Below are positions 22,336 to 34,463 of a stretch of 64,000 nt of DNA, in pieces. Source of the stretch: Haematococcus lacustris (taxonomy: Eukaryota; Chlorophyta; Chlorophyceae; Chlamydomonadales; Haematococcaceae); assembly GCA_030144725.1 (NCBI GenBank), contig JASKMD010000008.1, forward strand, positions 8,060,705-8,124,704, written 5' to 3'. The translations under genes were made by a program, and so were the position numbers. Position 1 is the stretch's first letter. Every line of letters begins with the position of its first letter. Below the pieces are notes generated by a model that was given only the letters and a program-made list of their open reading frames with translations, was not told the DNA's origin and searched no databases.

Positions 22336-23184
22336 AGTCTGCAAGGTCTGACACGTGCTGGGGTGCAATCATGCGCCGTCCGATGGATAGTGGGGGCGCA
22401 AGTGAGGTCAAAGTTGCCAAACAGCCGGGCTTGAGGTCAGGCGTTCCCAACTACCTGAAAACCACCCCCCTGTGATACGAAGCCCGTATCTCCGCAGCCA
22501 CTCAGTCAAAAATATATGTAAACAGTGCTTTGAACAGAGGAGACTCATAGCTACGGGATGGCAGACGCAGCAAAAACTATCTCGGTCTCAGCGGTGCTCA
22601 GTGCCTGTCCAAAGATACACATTTGAATTCATGCGATTTCGCCCCATGCGAGGCGCGCCGCTCTAGCACGCTTCGCCACACTGCTGTGAGTGGCACCTGC
22701 AACGCGCAGCAGCAGTCGGAACATGTTTTGCCTTTGGCATGTGGACGCGACGACGGCAGTCGTGACAGCTGGATATCATTATTAGTTTTTGGAGCTGCTG
22801 CTGGCGCTAGTGCATTACCGGCTGCTCTACCACGCTTAAAGAAGGTGCTAGGTGCAGTACATGGTGTTGTTTCACCTTGCTTTGCTGCCCTCGCCTTGTT
22901 AGCTGCAGGTGCTCACTGAGCCTGAGCAGCAGGCTGTTGTCCTGGAGCAGCTGGCTAAGGGTGACAGCCCATGGTGGAGACCGATCCTTCTGCCGCTCAA
23001 GCAGCTGTGACACGGCATCTCTCGCATGCGCCCAGACGCGCAGCATGGACACCGTTGAGCTGATGTAGATGCCCATGGAGGAGCAGCTCCTGCATTATGA
23101 CCTGGACATGAGCTTCTGCCGTGCCAATAGGCAAGGGGATGATAGCCAACACATCGGTGACTTGAGTGGTGAGTCGGCCTGCCC

Positions 23185-23520
23185 CAGCTGCAGCCTCAGC
23201 CCCAACCCCAGCTGCTGCCCCAGCTGCTGCCCCAGCCCCAGCCCCAGCCCCAGCTGCTGCCCCAGCTGCTGCCACAGCCCCTGCTGCTGCCCCAGCTGTT
23301 GCCCCAGCCCCAGCCCCAGCCCCTGCCCCAGCTGCTGCCACAGCCCCTGCTGCTGCCCCAGCTGTTGCCCCAGCCCCAGCCCCTGCTGCTGCCCCAGCTG
23401 CTGCCACAGCCCCTGCTGCTGCCCCAGCTGCTGCCCCAGCCCCAGCCCCAGCCCCAGCCCCAGCCCCAGCCCCAGCCCCAGCCCCAGCCCCAGCCCCAGC
23501 CCCAGCCCCAGCCCCTTCCA
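23185..23520. repeat. CCCCAG/CTG mixed short tandem repeat
   Basis: Alternating CCCCAG hexamers and CTGCTGCC units, ending in about 20 uninterrupted CCCCAG copies. All six frames are open over much of it. No gene is inferred. Confidence 0.92.
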
Positions 23521-24811
23521 CCCCCTTCCACTCTCTCCCAGCCCCTTCCCACCCACGCCACCCTGCCTTCCCCTTTGCATCTTACTAAGGGTCTTGCGCC
23601 GCATGTAGGTGGACACGATGTGGAGTTCACGCCCAACTGTAGATGTCTTGCCTGGCCGGTGCTTCATTTCTTCTTCTTCATGGTTTGGGATCGAGAGGTG
23701 GCTGAGCGGGGCTACGGGCTTGGCTCGGTGGTCAGGGTGATGGGGGCTCGGTGGTCAGGGTGACGGAGATGGGTGAAGGAGAGGTAGGGGGGAGATGGGT
23801 GAAGGAGAGGTAGGGGAGAGGTAGGAGGCGAGGAGAAGGATAGTTAGGGGGCAGGAGGCTGATGGCAGGCTGGGAGGAGGGGCTACTGGGAGCTGGGCGG
23901 GGTAGACGAGGTTGGGAGATGGTGGGTTAGGCTGTGTTGGTGGGGGCCACGTGGTGGAGTGGTATGCCAAGCTCAGTCGGCTGCTCGTGCACCTGTAGCC
24001 ATCAGCATGTGTACCTTGTAAGCGGTATATCTTGTCACATACAAACCCAATGATTGAGTTGAAAAGTGCCATGGACGCGTTATTGAGTATGCTGTAAAAA
24101 ATCTGTGTGAGGTCAGGCTGTTTGTGCAATGGTTGAAAACATAAAGCGGATAATAGCTGGAGGGGGTGACTAGTCCCTACTGTGCCGCCCACCATTACAG
24201 CGATACAGCGCTGCCACACACAGTTTCGAGTTCCTTCACATCCTCGCCAAGCGGCCTGCACCATCAGGAACCTCGCGCAGCCATGTTTGCCGGACTTCAG
24301 TGGTGTGCGCCACCGACATGTCGTGCATCGCTAACGGATAGCCAAGGACGTAGCTTACCGGTGTAGCTAACCACGGTCTGCGATTGGGACACATCCGGGG
24401 TCACATGTGCCTGCCCGCATCGAATGACTCCGATGGCAATTCCAGTCTTACATTAAACGCGCAATATCGCAAAGCAGCAGACGCAACAAACGTTACATCA
24501 AAAGATTGAGTAGGCGGGCTGCAGTTGCATGAAGATTACCAACCCCATGTTGGGAACGCCTGACTTGAGGCTCAGGGTGATGCACATGCAGTGCATGCCA
24601 TCGACCTAGGGGTTGCTGCACTGATGTCTTTGTGAACGCAGTCGTCAGTCCATCAGAAGCAGCCATTCGCCCATACGAAGCCACTGGGAGAAGGCGCATC
24701 GGTGCCGCCATGAAAGGTGCATGCTGCATTTGATTTGCGCTTGCACGTTACCCAAGCTTTTAAATCCTGCAGAGACTGACACTAAAAGCGGACACCCGCC
24801 GTCGTGCCCTG

Positions 24812-27800
24812 ATGACGTCGAAGTTAAAGAAGTTTCTACTGCGCTACTATCCTCCCGGTATCATACTGCAGTATGAGCGGGATGGGTGTATGAAACAAAA
24901 GCCGGTGGACCTGCTGGGCCTGTCGCCCGACACAGATGTCGAGGTGCGCACTGCGTGCAATGCCGAGCTTATAGACTCAGTGCGTGACATTCTTGTAGCG
25001 CATACTGTACTTCACAGGTCCTGTGCACCCAAATTATCCAGCAGGAGCCCCTCGTCAGTGAAAACAGGAGACCAGCCCTGCGTCAGTTGATCAATAGGCT
25101 CCTAGACAAAATGGCAGAGGAACAGCACCACTCTTACTCCTTGTTCAAGGTATAGCGACTTGGCCGGCACTATGCAGCCCTGGGATCTGCCCTAGTGGCA
25201 AACTCCTCTGTGCTGACACGCACCCTGTGGCAGCTGCCCGAGCCATAGAGGCTTCCTTGTGGGCACTCCGAGGCTTCCTAACATACACATATCAGGCGTT
25301 GTACGTTACAAGAGGGGCTGGATGCCATTAGCATGGCCTCCCCTTGCTTCAGCTGCAGCTCACATGCTCGTCCATGCCGGCTGCTCCTGATGTTAAGCCT
25401 TGTCTATCCACTTGGTCTTTCAGTGGCTGGCTGCTCTCCTCATGCTCCCTGGTCCTCGAGTGGCATAGCTGCTGCAACCGCTGCAAGCCGTCACCAGCAC
25501 CTTGCATGTTCAACACTGAGTCGCTGCCCCAACCCAGCCACCTGGGCAGATTACAAAACCCCTGACTGCCATGCTACTGGCCATTAGCTCAAGAAGCGTC
25601 CACCTGTACAACCTACTAAGGCCTACCAAGGCTGGCTGCAACAGCAGCAACCGCTTCACATCTGGTGCTGAAGTCATTTGTTGGCAGAGCTATGCCACCT
25701 TGCCTGCATAGTCCCTTGGGTCTGTCCACCACCTTGTGGCAGGCCTGCAGCACTGCCTTAGCACCCCACCCACCGTGCGTGCCAAAGCTAGCTGCACTTA
25801 GGAACATCACCAGCCCCTTGTCCTACCCAGCCTCAGTCACATACAGTGGTGGGCTAGCTGCGGGGGGACTAGCAGGGAGTGAAGCCAGGGCTTGGTGTGG
25901 GCGGAGGGTCAGGGAGTGGATGAGAGGTAGAGGCTGCGCTTACAGATTTCTTGCACGCAGACCCGACTAGCCAGGCTACAGGCCCTACAGGCCCCAGGCC
26001 CCAGCTCCAGTGATCACGTCACACGGTCGCAGTTGCAAGCTGTAAGACGCTGCTAAACTGCTGCGACCCATGCATGTCGAATCACTTTCAAGTCCTTCGA
26101 ATGCCAGGGGGGTCTGAGGGGCAGGGGGTGCGTTTGAGTGATGCAGGTGCTGCGTGCGCACATCCTCCCTCTGACTAACTGCGCATTCAACAAGGCAGGG
26201 GACCGTTTCATCACAGGCTCATACGATAGAACATGCAAGGTAAGGCCCAGTGCCCCATGCACCCAGTCCCACCCACCCCAATGGAGGGATGGCTCCCTGC
26301 CAGCGATTTGCCCTAAGCTGGCCGCAGGTCTGGGACACCTACACAGGCGAGGAGGTGTACACGCTCGAAGGCCATAAAAATGTGGTCAGTGGCAGCAGCA
26401 TACACCTCCCTGGTGTGCCAGGTCCTCCCTGGTGATGTCAGGTGCTTCAGCACAGTTGTCCCCTACTATTACTACAGGGCAGGGGCTGTGTTATCTGTAA
26501 TCCGAACTGTTTGCATGCAGCATCCGGCACCAATATGTGATTCACTACCCCAACCCGCTTGCGAAGGCCGGGCAATCTATGTTGGCATGAACCACATGCT
26601 CAGGTGCTTCAGCAGGGAGCCAAGCAACTCCAAAATCAGCCCAAGGCATAGCCCAGACACAGCACCCTGATACGTGCTGCCCCTCCCCTTGAGGGGCGCC
26701 TAACAACCCAGTCAGTGGCTGCAGCAACAGCAACAGCCATGCAGCTTACAGTGTTGGTGCAAGCTGTGGTCACCAGGATGACAGGAAGTGGCAGACTCGG
26801 CTATAGTGCAGAATCAACTGCTTCACCCAGAAAGACTTGGACCTTACAACACACCTTCACCTCAACCCCAACCCTAATCTCAACCCTAACCCAGGAAGGA
26901 GTCAGCGTGCATGTGTGTGGTCGAGCTTCAGGTGTATGCCATCGCCTTCAACAACCCTTATGGTGACAAGATTGTGACCGGCTCGTTTGACAAAACTGCC
27001 AAGCTGTGGGATGCTTACACTGGGCAGCTGTACTACACATTGAAAGGTGAGATTGAGTGAGCAACACCAGCAGCGCCTGTACACACCACCGTGATGAGGT
27101 GCATTGCTGCTGCCCTTCTGTTCTGTTGCCACCGTGCATGCTGATCCTGCAGCTTCTGCCAGGGTGCACCGCAGCACTCAGTGCCATCCCAGCTGCAGCC
27201 ACTTTGCCCTGCTGACTTACCCTGTTGCTGCCTGTGGGTTGCAGGCCACACCACAGAAATAGTGTGCTTGTCGTTCAACCCCCAGAGCACCATGATTGCC
27301 ACCGGCTCCATGGACAACACAGCCAAGGTGGAGCCACCCCTGATGGGCCTGCTCAAACAGTGCTGGAGGCATGCAGCCTGGTCGCCAGCAGGGTCGTATG
27401 TAGAGTGGCTGTCAGAGGCTGCCCGGCACTAGCTAGGGAGTGTGTCTAGAGGGCAGCCACGCACAGCAGCTGCACTGCGCTTGGCTGCTAAAGATTTGGG
27501 ATGACACGGAAAAGGGGCAGCTGAGACCAAACCCCTGTATCTACTTAGCTGTGTTCTGACCTGCTTTTGCTCAGCCCAACCCCGTGCTGCCCTGCCCTGC
27601 CCTGCCAACCTTGGCCTAAGGGTACACAACCCTGCATGCTCTGCTGCTGCCCCCGCTGCTGCTGCTGCTGCTGCTGCTGCTGCCCTGCGCCTGCTTTTGC
27701 CTTCTCCTGTGGAGCAGTTGTGGGACGTGGAGACTGGCAAGGAGCGCTGCACCTTGTCAGGCCACCGCGCGGAGATTGTGTCCCTCAACTTTAACACCAC

Positions 27801-30800
27801 AGGTGTGACGTCACCCCCCTGCTTTCTCCCTCTTCACCTCTGACGTGCCATTAGTGCCACATGTATGCTGCTAGGGCAGCGGATTCTTAGGAAGTGATGA
27901 CTTCGAGGTGTTATAGGCAATGACAAGAGTGATGACTCGCAGGTGTGACAGACAATGACAAGAGTGGCATGGTGGAGCAGCCACCTTCTGTTGCAAGGGT
28001 GCAGTCTCGCTATTGCTGGGCTGATGCTGGCCCGCAGGTGACCTAATAGCCACTGGCTCGTTCGACCATGACAGCCGGTTGTGGGATGTGCGTGACGGTA
28101 GCTGCGTGCAGACACTGTCTGGGCACCGGGGCGAGGTGTCTTCCACTCAGTTCAACCACACAGGTGGGTGCAGGCAGCGTGGTCAGGGAGTCCACACAAG
28201 TGGCTGCAGGCAAAGATGGTGGTGGCCCGTAGCCCTGGTCAGCTGCTCTAGGCACTGTCCTTCTGTGGCGCAGTAGTGCTGTGAACATGCTGAGGTTACA
28301 TGCCTAGGGACAACATTAGAATGGCCTACTTGGAGCTGCCCATTGCTACCCCACAGCACATATATCAGCGCGTACCTCCCCTACAACTAGGGGCTGCTTT
28401 ATCTGGACTCTTGGTTTGTTGTCTGAGCCAACTCCAATTTTCCTGTCCCCGCATCCTTTCAAAGGAGGAGCGATGGACGTTAGCATAAATCACATGCTCC
28501 TATGTAAGCAACAGCTTGGATGGTGTCTAGTGCACACATTACTGTGCTACAGGCTGCTGGGGCTGGGCCTTGGGTGCTCGGTTTAACAGCATCTTGAAGC
28601 CCAGGCCAGGGTAATCCTTGCCTAAGGCCGGTGCCCTTGTTCAGTGGTGGCCACCAGCACAGCTCGACTGGGCGCCATGGGGCCGCACCTGCGTGCGGGA
28701 GGTTGATGGATGAGTTGCAGTCCCTGTCCACCCATCTGCCAAGGTCCCCAGGGGTGACTTGATGCACCTGAGGGTATTACATGAAACCCCGCACTGGCGC
28801 CTCAAGCCGCTAACTCCAGGCTGACCGCAACAAGCAGTCCTGCACCTGACCTGCTCGGGGCTTTCAGCCTTCAGGCCTGGTGCGCGTGCTGCGGCTCAGC
28901 CGACTCTTGCAGGGCTGGGGGCTGGTCACAGCTAAACAGGGCTACCACAGGACTCTTTGCTGTGCACTATGCGGCAGCTAGGGATGTGTCACCACCTGTG
29001 GGGTTCAGGCCTATGAGCACCTGTGGGCGCCACTGCTCTGTGTCTGGTCCCCACCTCCTCAAGCTCAGCTACAGTTCGCAGCCGAGCTGGTGCTCATGCA
29101 CCAGCACTTTGCATGGAGCCTTCGCCTGCTTGCTACAAGGATGAGCCTGCTCATGGGCAAAAGCCAGCGCCACCGCTGCTCACTGCACAGCCGCAGCTGC
29201 AGCGCACCTGGGAGGTCACAGTATTGCTGCTGCAGGGTGGCTGACTTGAGGTGATCACAGGGCCAGGGGCTGCTGCCGCCGTGCTGCAGGCAACCTGGTG
29301 CTCAGCGGATCCATTGACACCACCTGCCGCCTATGGGACGTGCGTACTGGCCGCTGCCTCAGCGTGAAGCAGGTAAAGCGCTGTGGCAGGTGTGCAGCAT
29401 GTTCCTTTTTATCACACCTACAGCCATGGCGATGTTTGTGTGACCAGCACACAGTGGCATTTTCAGTCGTCAAGCAGCTGCTGCCGTGTCGCAAGGAGTC
29501 TGGGAGCAGACCTGGAGCAGTGTGGTAGCACACATGGTGGAAGAAGGAAGAAGGCGGCCTGCTCCCGCCACCTGTCCAAGAAAGTGCCAGTCAGGCTTGC
29601 TGTGTGCGAACACTTCTCAACCAACCTCCACCAACTGCCACTCTTCCACCAACTGCATGACAAACAGAGTACACCCTGCCTTGGACTAGATGATAGCTGC
29701 TACTAGCTGCATGCTCACACCCCTTGGGGCACATGCCGTCCCACGTAAGCAACAGCCTGCATCGTGGCCTGAACAACTCCGTCAAAGTCTGGGTAGAGTG
29801 GGCTTCCCTGCAGTGCGTAAAGCTGGCCAGAGCATCAGTAGGCTACAAACACAGAGTGAATCCACTTCTCAACCAACTGCCACCAACTGCCACTCTCCCA
29901 CCAAGTGCATGACAAACACACAGTGAATCTCCACCATGCTCTAGAGCGCTGAGTTCGAGCCAAGCCTGATAGTATGCCGTGAGCCACAGTGCTGGGGTCC
30001 CCTCAGCAAGCAGCGCAACTGCCCAGGCTGCACCGCACTATGCTGTGTTGCCGCTGCAGGGGCACACCGATGAGGTGCTGGATGTCGCGTTTGACGCAGC
30101 GGGTGCCAAGTTCGTCAGTGCCAGGTGGGTCCTCTGCAAGGTCCAGCCCCACATGGTACGTGAGCAAGCCACACTGGGCATGACTCCGGTGCTGATGCCA
30201 CCATCCACAGCCACCACCTCCCACTTGGGCTTGATTGGGCGGACTGCAAAAGTTAAGTGCTGGCTCCTGTGGGCTGCCAGCTGGGCAGCCGTGTAGGTGC
30301 TCCCTGCCCTCCCTGTCTACTGCTTGCAGTGCGGATGGCACTGCCCGAGTGTACTCCACACTCGGGGGCGACTGCAGCCACGTCCTGGTGGGGCATGAGG
30401 GCGAAATCTCTAAGGTCTCTTTCAATCCACAGGTGAACCCTCTGGCCTAGGTCACACCTTCACACCAGCCCTGGTACACAATGACAATAAACCCCTCGCC
30501 TTGACCCCACCCTTCCTTTCCCATAAGTTCACTCAGTTCACCTGCCCCTGTCCTAGCACAAGGGCGGAAGCTGTCAGCTTGGATTGAGCGCTCAATTGTC
30601 GCCAGTTTAGGCTACATGCTCAGTTGTGTGGCGCCCACCTCCATCGCAAACCCGAGCCTCCTTGTGGCACCCTGCCCTGTGTGGCATTGAGTGGGTGTCT
30701 GCCACTGACCATGTAGGGTAGGTTAGGGTAAGGGGTTAGGGTTAGGGCCCATGACTGCTCTGCCCTAGACCAGGTATCACCCAACCTGCCTATTCCATGT

Positions 30801-31354
30801 GGGGGTGGGCCAGGCCCTGCGTACGCGGCAGTGAGTGCACACAAAGCAACACGAGCAGGAGGCGGCAAAGGGGCTGGCTATCAGCCTGATCTTGGCTGGC
30901 TGCACCACAGGGTACGCGCCTGCTCACAGCATCTTCTGACAAGACAGCTCGCTGCTGGGACATGGAGTCAGGAGAGTGCGTGCAGGTGGGAGCCGTGTGA
31001 CAGAGGAGCACCCAGCACTGCGCTCAACAGGTCTCAGTTACTGCACTTGGAGCCGTGCCACTTAGGTTCATGCACTGGCTGGTCATGTCAGGCTGAGAGG
31101 GGGCCTGCGTGAAGGCTTGTGTGGGTCCAGAGTCATGCACTATCATGTCGAAATGAAGAGGGGACCTGGCCATGTGGCCTTCTTTGTCGTTGGTGCCTGC
31201 ACTGCAGGTACTGGAGGGCCACAGTGACGAGATCTTCAGCTGTGCGTTCAACTACGAAGGTGACTTCATCATCACCGGCTCCAAGGACAACACCTGCCGC
31301 ATCTGGCGGGCGCAAACAGCCACCAGTGACTTGGCTCATCTCACGCATGGGTGA
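24812..31354 (+). CDS. ODA16: ODA16/DAW1 WD40 protein, outer dynein arm transport adaptor
   Basis: Thirteen exons: 24,812-24,943; 25,018-25,149; 26,147-26,239; 26,328-26,384; 26,932-27,046; 27,245-27,327; 27,718-27,802; 28,038-28,163; 29,290-29,372; 30,060-30,124; 30,330-30,432; 30,911-30,985; 31,208-31,354. All junctions are GT-AG, phases agree throughout, and the total is 431 codons plus stop, close to the family's 415-446. The start [17 protein letters not shown] is the family's N-terminus. About eight WD repeats follow from residue 90, for example [39 protein letters not shown] and [14 protein letters not shown] at the end. In motile ciliates and algae this cytoplasmic protein links outer dynein arm complexes to IFT46 for import into cilia, so the organism very probably builds motile flagella. 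Fanzor relics sit in introns 2, 4 and 8. TGTAA occurs at 31,686 and 31,749. Confidence 0.96.
25620..25835 (-). mobile_element. Fanzor element relic in ODA16 intron 2
   Basis: Matches the segment of copy A between the bridge region and RuvC-II. On the minus strand it still reads [20 protein letters not shown], against FGNAGIGTRGGWGAKVVLQA in copy A, with diverged flanks. It is antisense to the host gene and coding ability is lost. Confidence 0.85.
26447..26605 (-). mobile_element. Fanzor element relic in ODA16 intron 4 (non-coding tail only)
   Basis: Begins at the shared terminus CAGCACAGTTGTCCCCTACT and runs through CTATTACTACAGGGCAGGGG, GCATGCAGCATCCGG and CTATGTTGGCATGA, then stops. Nearly identical to the tail of copy A, so relatively young. 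It keeps none of the nuclease. Confidence 0.88.
28354..28945 (-). mobile_element. Fanzor element relic in ODA16 intron 8
   Basis: Variant terminus (CAGCACATATATC, CTCCCCTACAACTAGGGG) followed by a diverged tail and the C-terminal coding part. The minus strand still reads [12 protein letters not shown], matching RuvC-III of copy A. The sequence then passes upstream through a degraded inter-motif region to a block resembling GGGCTGGGGGCTG before RuvC-II. Frames are broken. Confidence 0.85.
29611..29935. repeat. Two direct repeats of about 65 bp in ODA16 intron 9
   Basis: ACTTCTCAACCAAC, then CCACCAACTGCCACTCT and GCATGACAAACA recur at about 29,611-29,670 and 29,869-29,935. No function is suggested. 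Confidence 0.7.
30715..30750. repeat. Short telomere-like tract
   Basis: GGTTAGGGTAAGGGGTTAGG and GTTAGGG units lie in ODA16 intron 11. A related CCCTAA-type tract lies in intron 4 at about 26,862-26,893. Neither is the TTTTAGGG type known from Chlamydomonas. Confidence 0.6.
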
Positions 31355-31434
31355 TAGCCGGTGTGAAGAGTTGCAAAACCCGGGAGTGTGTGATTGCCGC
31401 AGCCAGAAACATGCTGGAGAGTGGGCCTGGCAAA

Positions 31435-31525
31435 CCCTGAGTGCACGCAATTTCAGCATGCGGGGTGGGTGGGCGGCCAAGGCAAAGGCTTGCAGGCCTG
31501 CCTCGAGGTGAATGCCTATCCTTGG
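31435..31525 (+). mobile_element. Fanzor element relic in the ODA16 3' flank
   Basis: The plus strand reads RGGWAAKAKACRPASR, a decayed form of [16 protein letters not shown]. The nucleotide block GGGTGGGTGG...GCCAAGGC...GCAGGCCTGCC matches copy A in reverse orientation. A 60-base stretch just before it (31,358-31,412) recurs, diverged, at 35,785-35,845. Confidence 0.7.
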
Positions 31526-32074
31526 GGTCGTAACCAGCTGAAGGGCAAGGTGTTGAAACCCCCCCTATTGAGGCATCGGGCATCAATGTAGCGTCTCAGC
31601 GACCCAGGCTTCTTCACGAACATTTTCGTACGACTTATTGAATGAAAGCCACGCATTCCATGAACTCTGTGTGTTACTGGGGCCTTGTAAATCACCGAAA
31701 TCTTTCCAAGGGCCATGTCACCCTTGCAGAAGTGTACAATTACCCACTGTAAGCCAAGCAAGGAGCACGAACTGCAGCACAACTGCAGTCAATGCTAGCA
31801 CGCCACACCATTTCAATGCAATCACCGCAGTAGTTATCCGACCATGCCCATGCTCGGGCTACGTGGGTTAGGGTCCCCTAGAGTATAAAGTTCCTACAAG
31901 AGTTGTCCTGTCCGGCTTGCTTACGAGTGATACCGACAGCAGCAGGGGGCCCATACTCATCATCCAGTCGGTGACTGAGAGGCACCACCGGCCTGCCTGC
32001 TGATCTGGCCCTGAGGCACCAGCGACAAAACTGGTCCTGCATGGGAGTCCAAGGTTTTCCACGACCACAACACG

Positions 32075-33716
32075 TCACTGTTGGCTGGGAACGTGTCCAT
32101 ACACGGCCTCCCACAGTTCACACATGCTCTTAGCGTCCGTGTGCTGCAGCTCAGCAGGGCTGCGCTCCACTTTCTGCACAGGGTAAAACAGGGCACTCCA
32201 GCATGGGCCACCGCCTGAAGTCCTGGGTTCGACTCGCAGCAGCAGCCATGTTTCCCAGTCACATGCAAGTATTATACATTGTGTCAGCGTTGGTCTAGGT
32301 CATTCTTGTGGGCCACATGCTTCACAGGAACTATGCATGGGTTGCTGTAGCCAGGCTTGCTCTAGGCTCTTCCCATGCCCAGGTCTGAAATGCTGGTAGG
32401 ATTGGACTGGGCTAGACCCAGACCCTTCTCACCACTTTCAGCAAAATGCCGTCCTCCACGATCCCTGCATAGCGCTGGCACTGAGGACCGCCCTCAGCCT
32501 GTGACCCGAGCTCCAAACCAAGCAGGCGTACAAAGGCGCCGCCCTTGTCGCTCACCAACTCCACCTGGAGCCATAGGGCAGCGATACAAGGTGCATATGG
32601 AGGTCAGGCTGGGGTAAGGGGCCAGGTCACCATTGTCAGCTGTACATGATGACATTAGTTTTACATCATTATGGCCGTAATGTACTGTGTATATTATGTG
32701 GTTGTTGCAATATGAAGGAAAAGAAGCAAGTTATCACCAGAGGCGGGGCCTCTCGACACAGGTTTGCGGACACAACCCATCACAACTGACAGCAACGATT
32801 TGCAAAGTTCACCTCATTCAGCCACTGAAGCTGCCCTGGCAGGCAACCAGACATGCTGCCACTCCGACACACGACCCAAGCTGCGCAAACACCACGATTG
32901 TCATGACGCACAGTGGTAGCAGCTTCAGTGCAGATGCTGCTGCTTTTCCTTCTGCTGCTGCTGCTGCTGGTGTGTGCACCCTCCCTCGTTACAGTTGTGG
33001 GTGCAGCCACCTTGGGGGAGGTGAGGCCTGGGCGGCTCGCCAGCTCCTGCACTGCTGCGGGGTCCATGGGGGTCACGCACAGCACCTTGTCTACCCCTTT
33101 GCGCTCGAACATGTCCGTCTGCAAGACCAACCAAGCACATCATACAGACAGGAAAACGAGTGGTGCAGATGTGGCAGAACATTTGCTATTGACTCCGCTG
33201 TTTCTCCACTGGCTGGTTTCTCCACAGGGTAGCAGCACCAGCTTAGATGCTGCAAGGTGGCCCACACGCACCATCTGCACATAGCCGGGGATGTGCTTTT
33301 CTGTGCACACTTTGCCGCCCGGGAAGCCTACAACCATGACCTTCTTTCCCTGGGGGCAGGAGACGGCTTACGGGGGTGCTTGCTGCAAGAGCTACCATAC
33401 CACCCTAGAGCCTGGCCTGTTGTAGTACCTTGAATAAGGAAGCTAAACTCCGCTTCTCCCCGCCCAACCACAAGCATAAGTCTTGGCGCATCGTCAAGTC
33501 TCGCCTCCGACCCAGACCAATGTGGCACACCGTAGGGCTGAGGTCGGAATCCAAATGACCAGGTGGCACATCACCAGCTATGCGCGTGGGCAAGGTTGCC
33601 GCTTGTGCCGCAAAAGAGCGTGTGCTGGAGAAAGCTTGGGAGCCACACGTGGAGAACCTTGAAGATTGCAATACTACACTTTGCAGCAAAGATATAAGCC
33701 TTTGTGCTCCTGACAT
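32075..33716 (-). CDS. Type II (PRX5-like) peroxiredoxin with presequence
   Basis: Five exons, minus strand: 33,716-33,429; 33,349-33,272; 33,118-33,011; 32,564-32,433; 32,173-32,075. All are GT-AG and phase 0, giving 234 residues. The first 45 or so residues are basic, Ser/Arg-rich and free of acids (MSGAQRLISLLQ, SSTRSFAAQA), typical of a mitochondrial or plastid targeting peptide. The redoxin body follows: GKKVMVVGFPGG, Cys111 in KVCTEKHIPGYVQ, GVDKVLCVTPMD, ELVSDKGGAFVRLLGLELG, and QRYAGIVEDGILLKV with the conserved Arg189. The family reduces peroxides using thioredoxin or glutaredoxin. The usual PxxxTxxC loop is shortened to PGGKVC, lacking the Thr, and the Trp of exon 3 is missing. Activity may therefore be altered. 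An ACTTGACAGAAA tandem repeat lies upstream at 33,797-33,840. Confidence 0.88.
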
Positions 33717-33796
33717 CCTGCTACTTAACGACAAGCTTCTTACCAAACCTCGCGGGATGCGCCCGAGGCGGTTAGGATTGGACACAACCGACAAAA

Positions 33797-33840
33797 CTTG
33801 ACAGAAAACTTGACAGAAAACTTGACAGAAAACATGACAG
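33797..33840. repeat. 14-bp tandem repeat upstream of the peroxiredoxin
   Basis: Three to four copies of ACTTGACAGAAA, about 80 bases before the start codon. It could be in the promoter or 5' UTR. No known binding site is claimed. Confidence 0.8.
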
Positions 33841-34463
33841 CTCAGTGGGGCGTGGCCCTGGGCCGACTGCACAGCGGCGGAGGTTTAGCGCGGCTGAGAC
33901 GTCTCGGTCATAGAACCTGCACATGGGTGTGGGCGATGCATGAAGTCAAGTCATGTGTCATGTCATGTGGGATATGCTGCGGCCATGCACATGTGCAGTG
34001 CCAGGCCAGTGCTTACCTGATGTTGTTGCTTGTGGAGTTTGCATTTCAAAATTTTCGTGTATACCAGAGCAGGAACACATGTCCATACATTGTACATTGA
34101 TGGCCATACATTGTCGCAGCTGTCAGCCTAATATGGTTACTTGGTCTTGCCCATTAGTGAGTTGAAGAGTTTGTGGGGAATTGACGGCCCATCGTCCCCG
34201 TGGCCATATCAATTAGTCAGTAGCGTCCTTTACTTACAGCTAGAGGTTGGGCACTAGATGATGGTAAAATTTTACTAGATCCACACTTGACGTGTTGTGA
34301 AGGTGTTGGTCACATTTCTACTTTTACATACCATGTCTGCATTCACGTATGCATTGACATGACACTTTGTATACAACTTCACTCAACGTGACTAGAGCTC
34401 ATCAGGCAATCCCCAAGCTAACAACAATAAATATGAGTCACAGCTGCACCGATGTCTCCCTTC

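Larger units (their letters stand above)
21131..24811. other. No recognised gene; repeats and a small Fanzor relic
   Basis: Contents: a fragment of the dispersed repeat (about 21,800-21,870), a short Fanzor relic around 22,265-22,335 (see its own entry), an imperfect CCCCAG/CTGCTG array at 23,185-23,520 that gives long spurious frames, and a GGTGAAGGAGAGGTAGGGG repeat near 23,765-23,830. The minus-strand frame around 23,040-22,870 (ARDAVSQLLERQKDRS) could be a short helical exon but I could not link it to a family. The stretch just before 24,812 should hold the ODA16 promoter and 5' UTR; I see no TATA box. Confidence 0.55.

Noticed and set aside
22807..23521. Possible helical protein ARDAVSQLLERQKDRS fused to a Gly-Ala repeat
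   Set aside because: Only short unique segments in two frames, no family recognised, and the rest is CCCCAG repeat.
32157..32232. tRNA-like GGGTTCGACTC T-arm
   Set aside because: No acceptor or anticodon stem pairs with it, and it overlaps the last peroxiredoxin exon.
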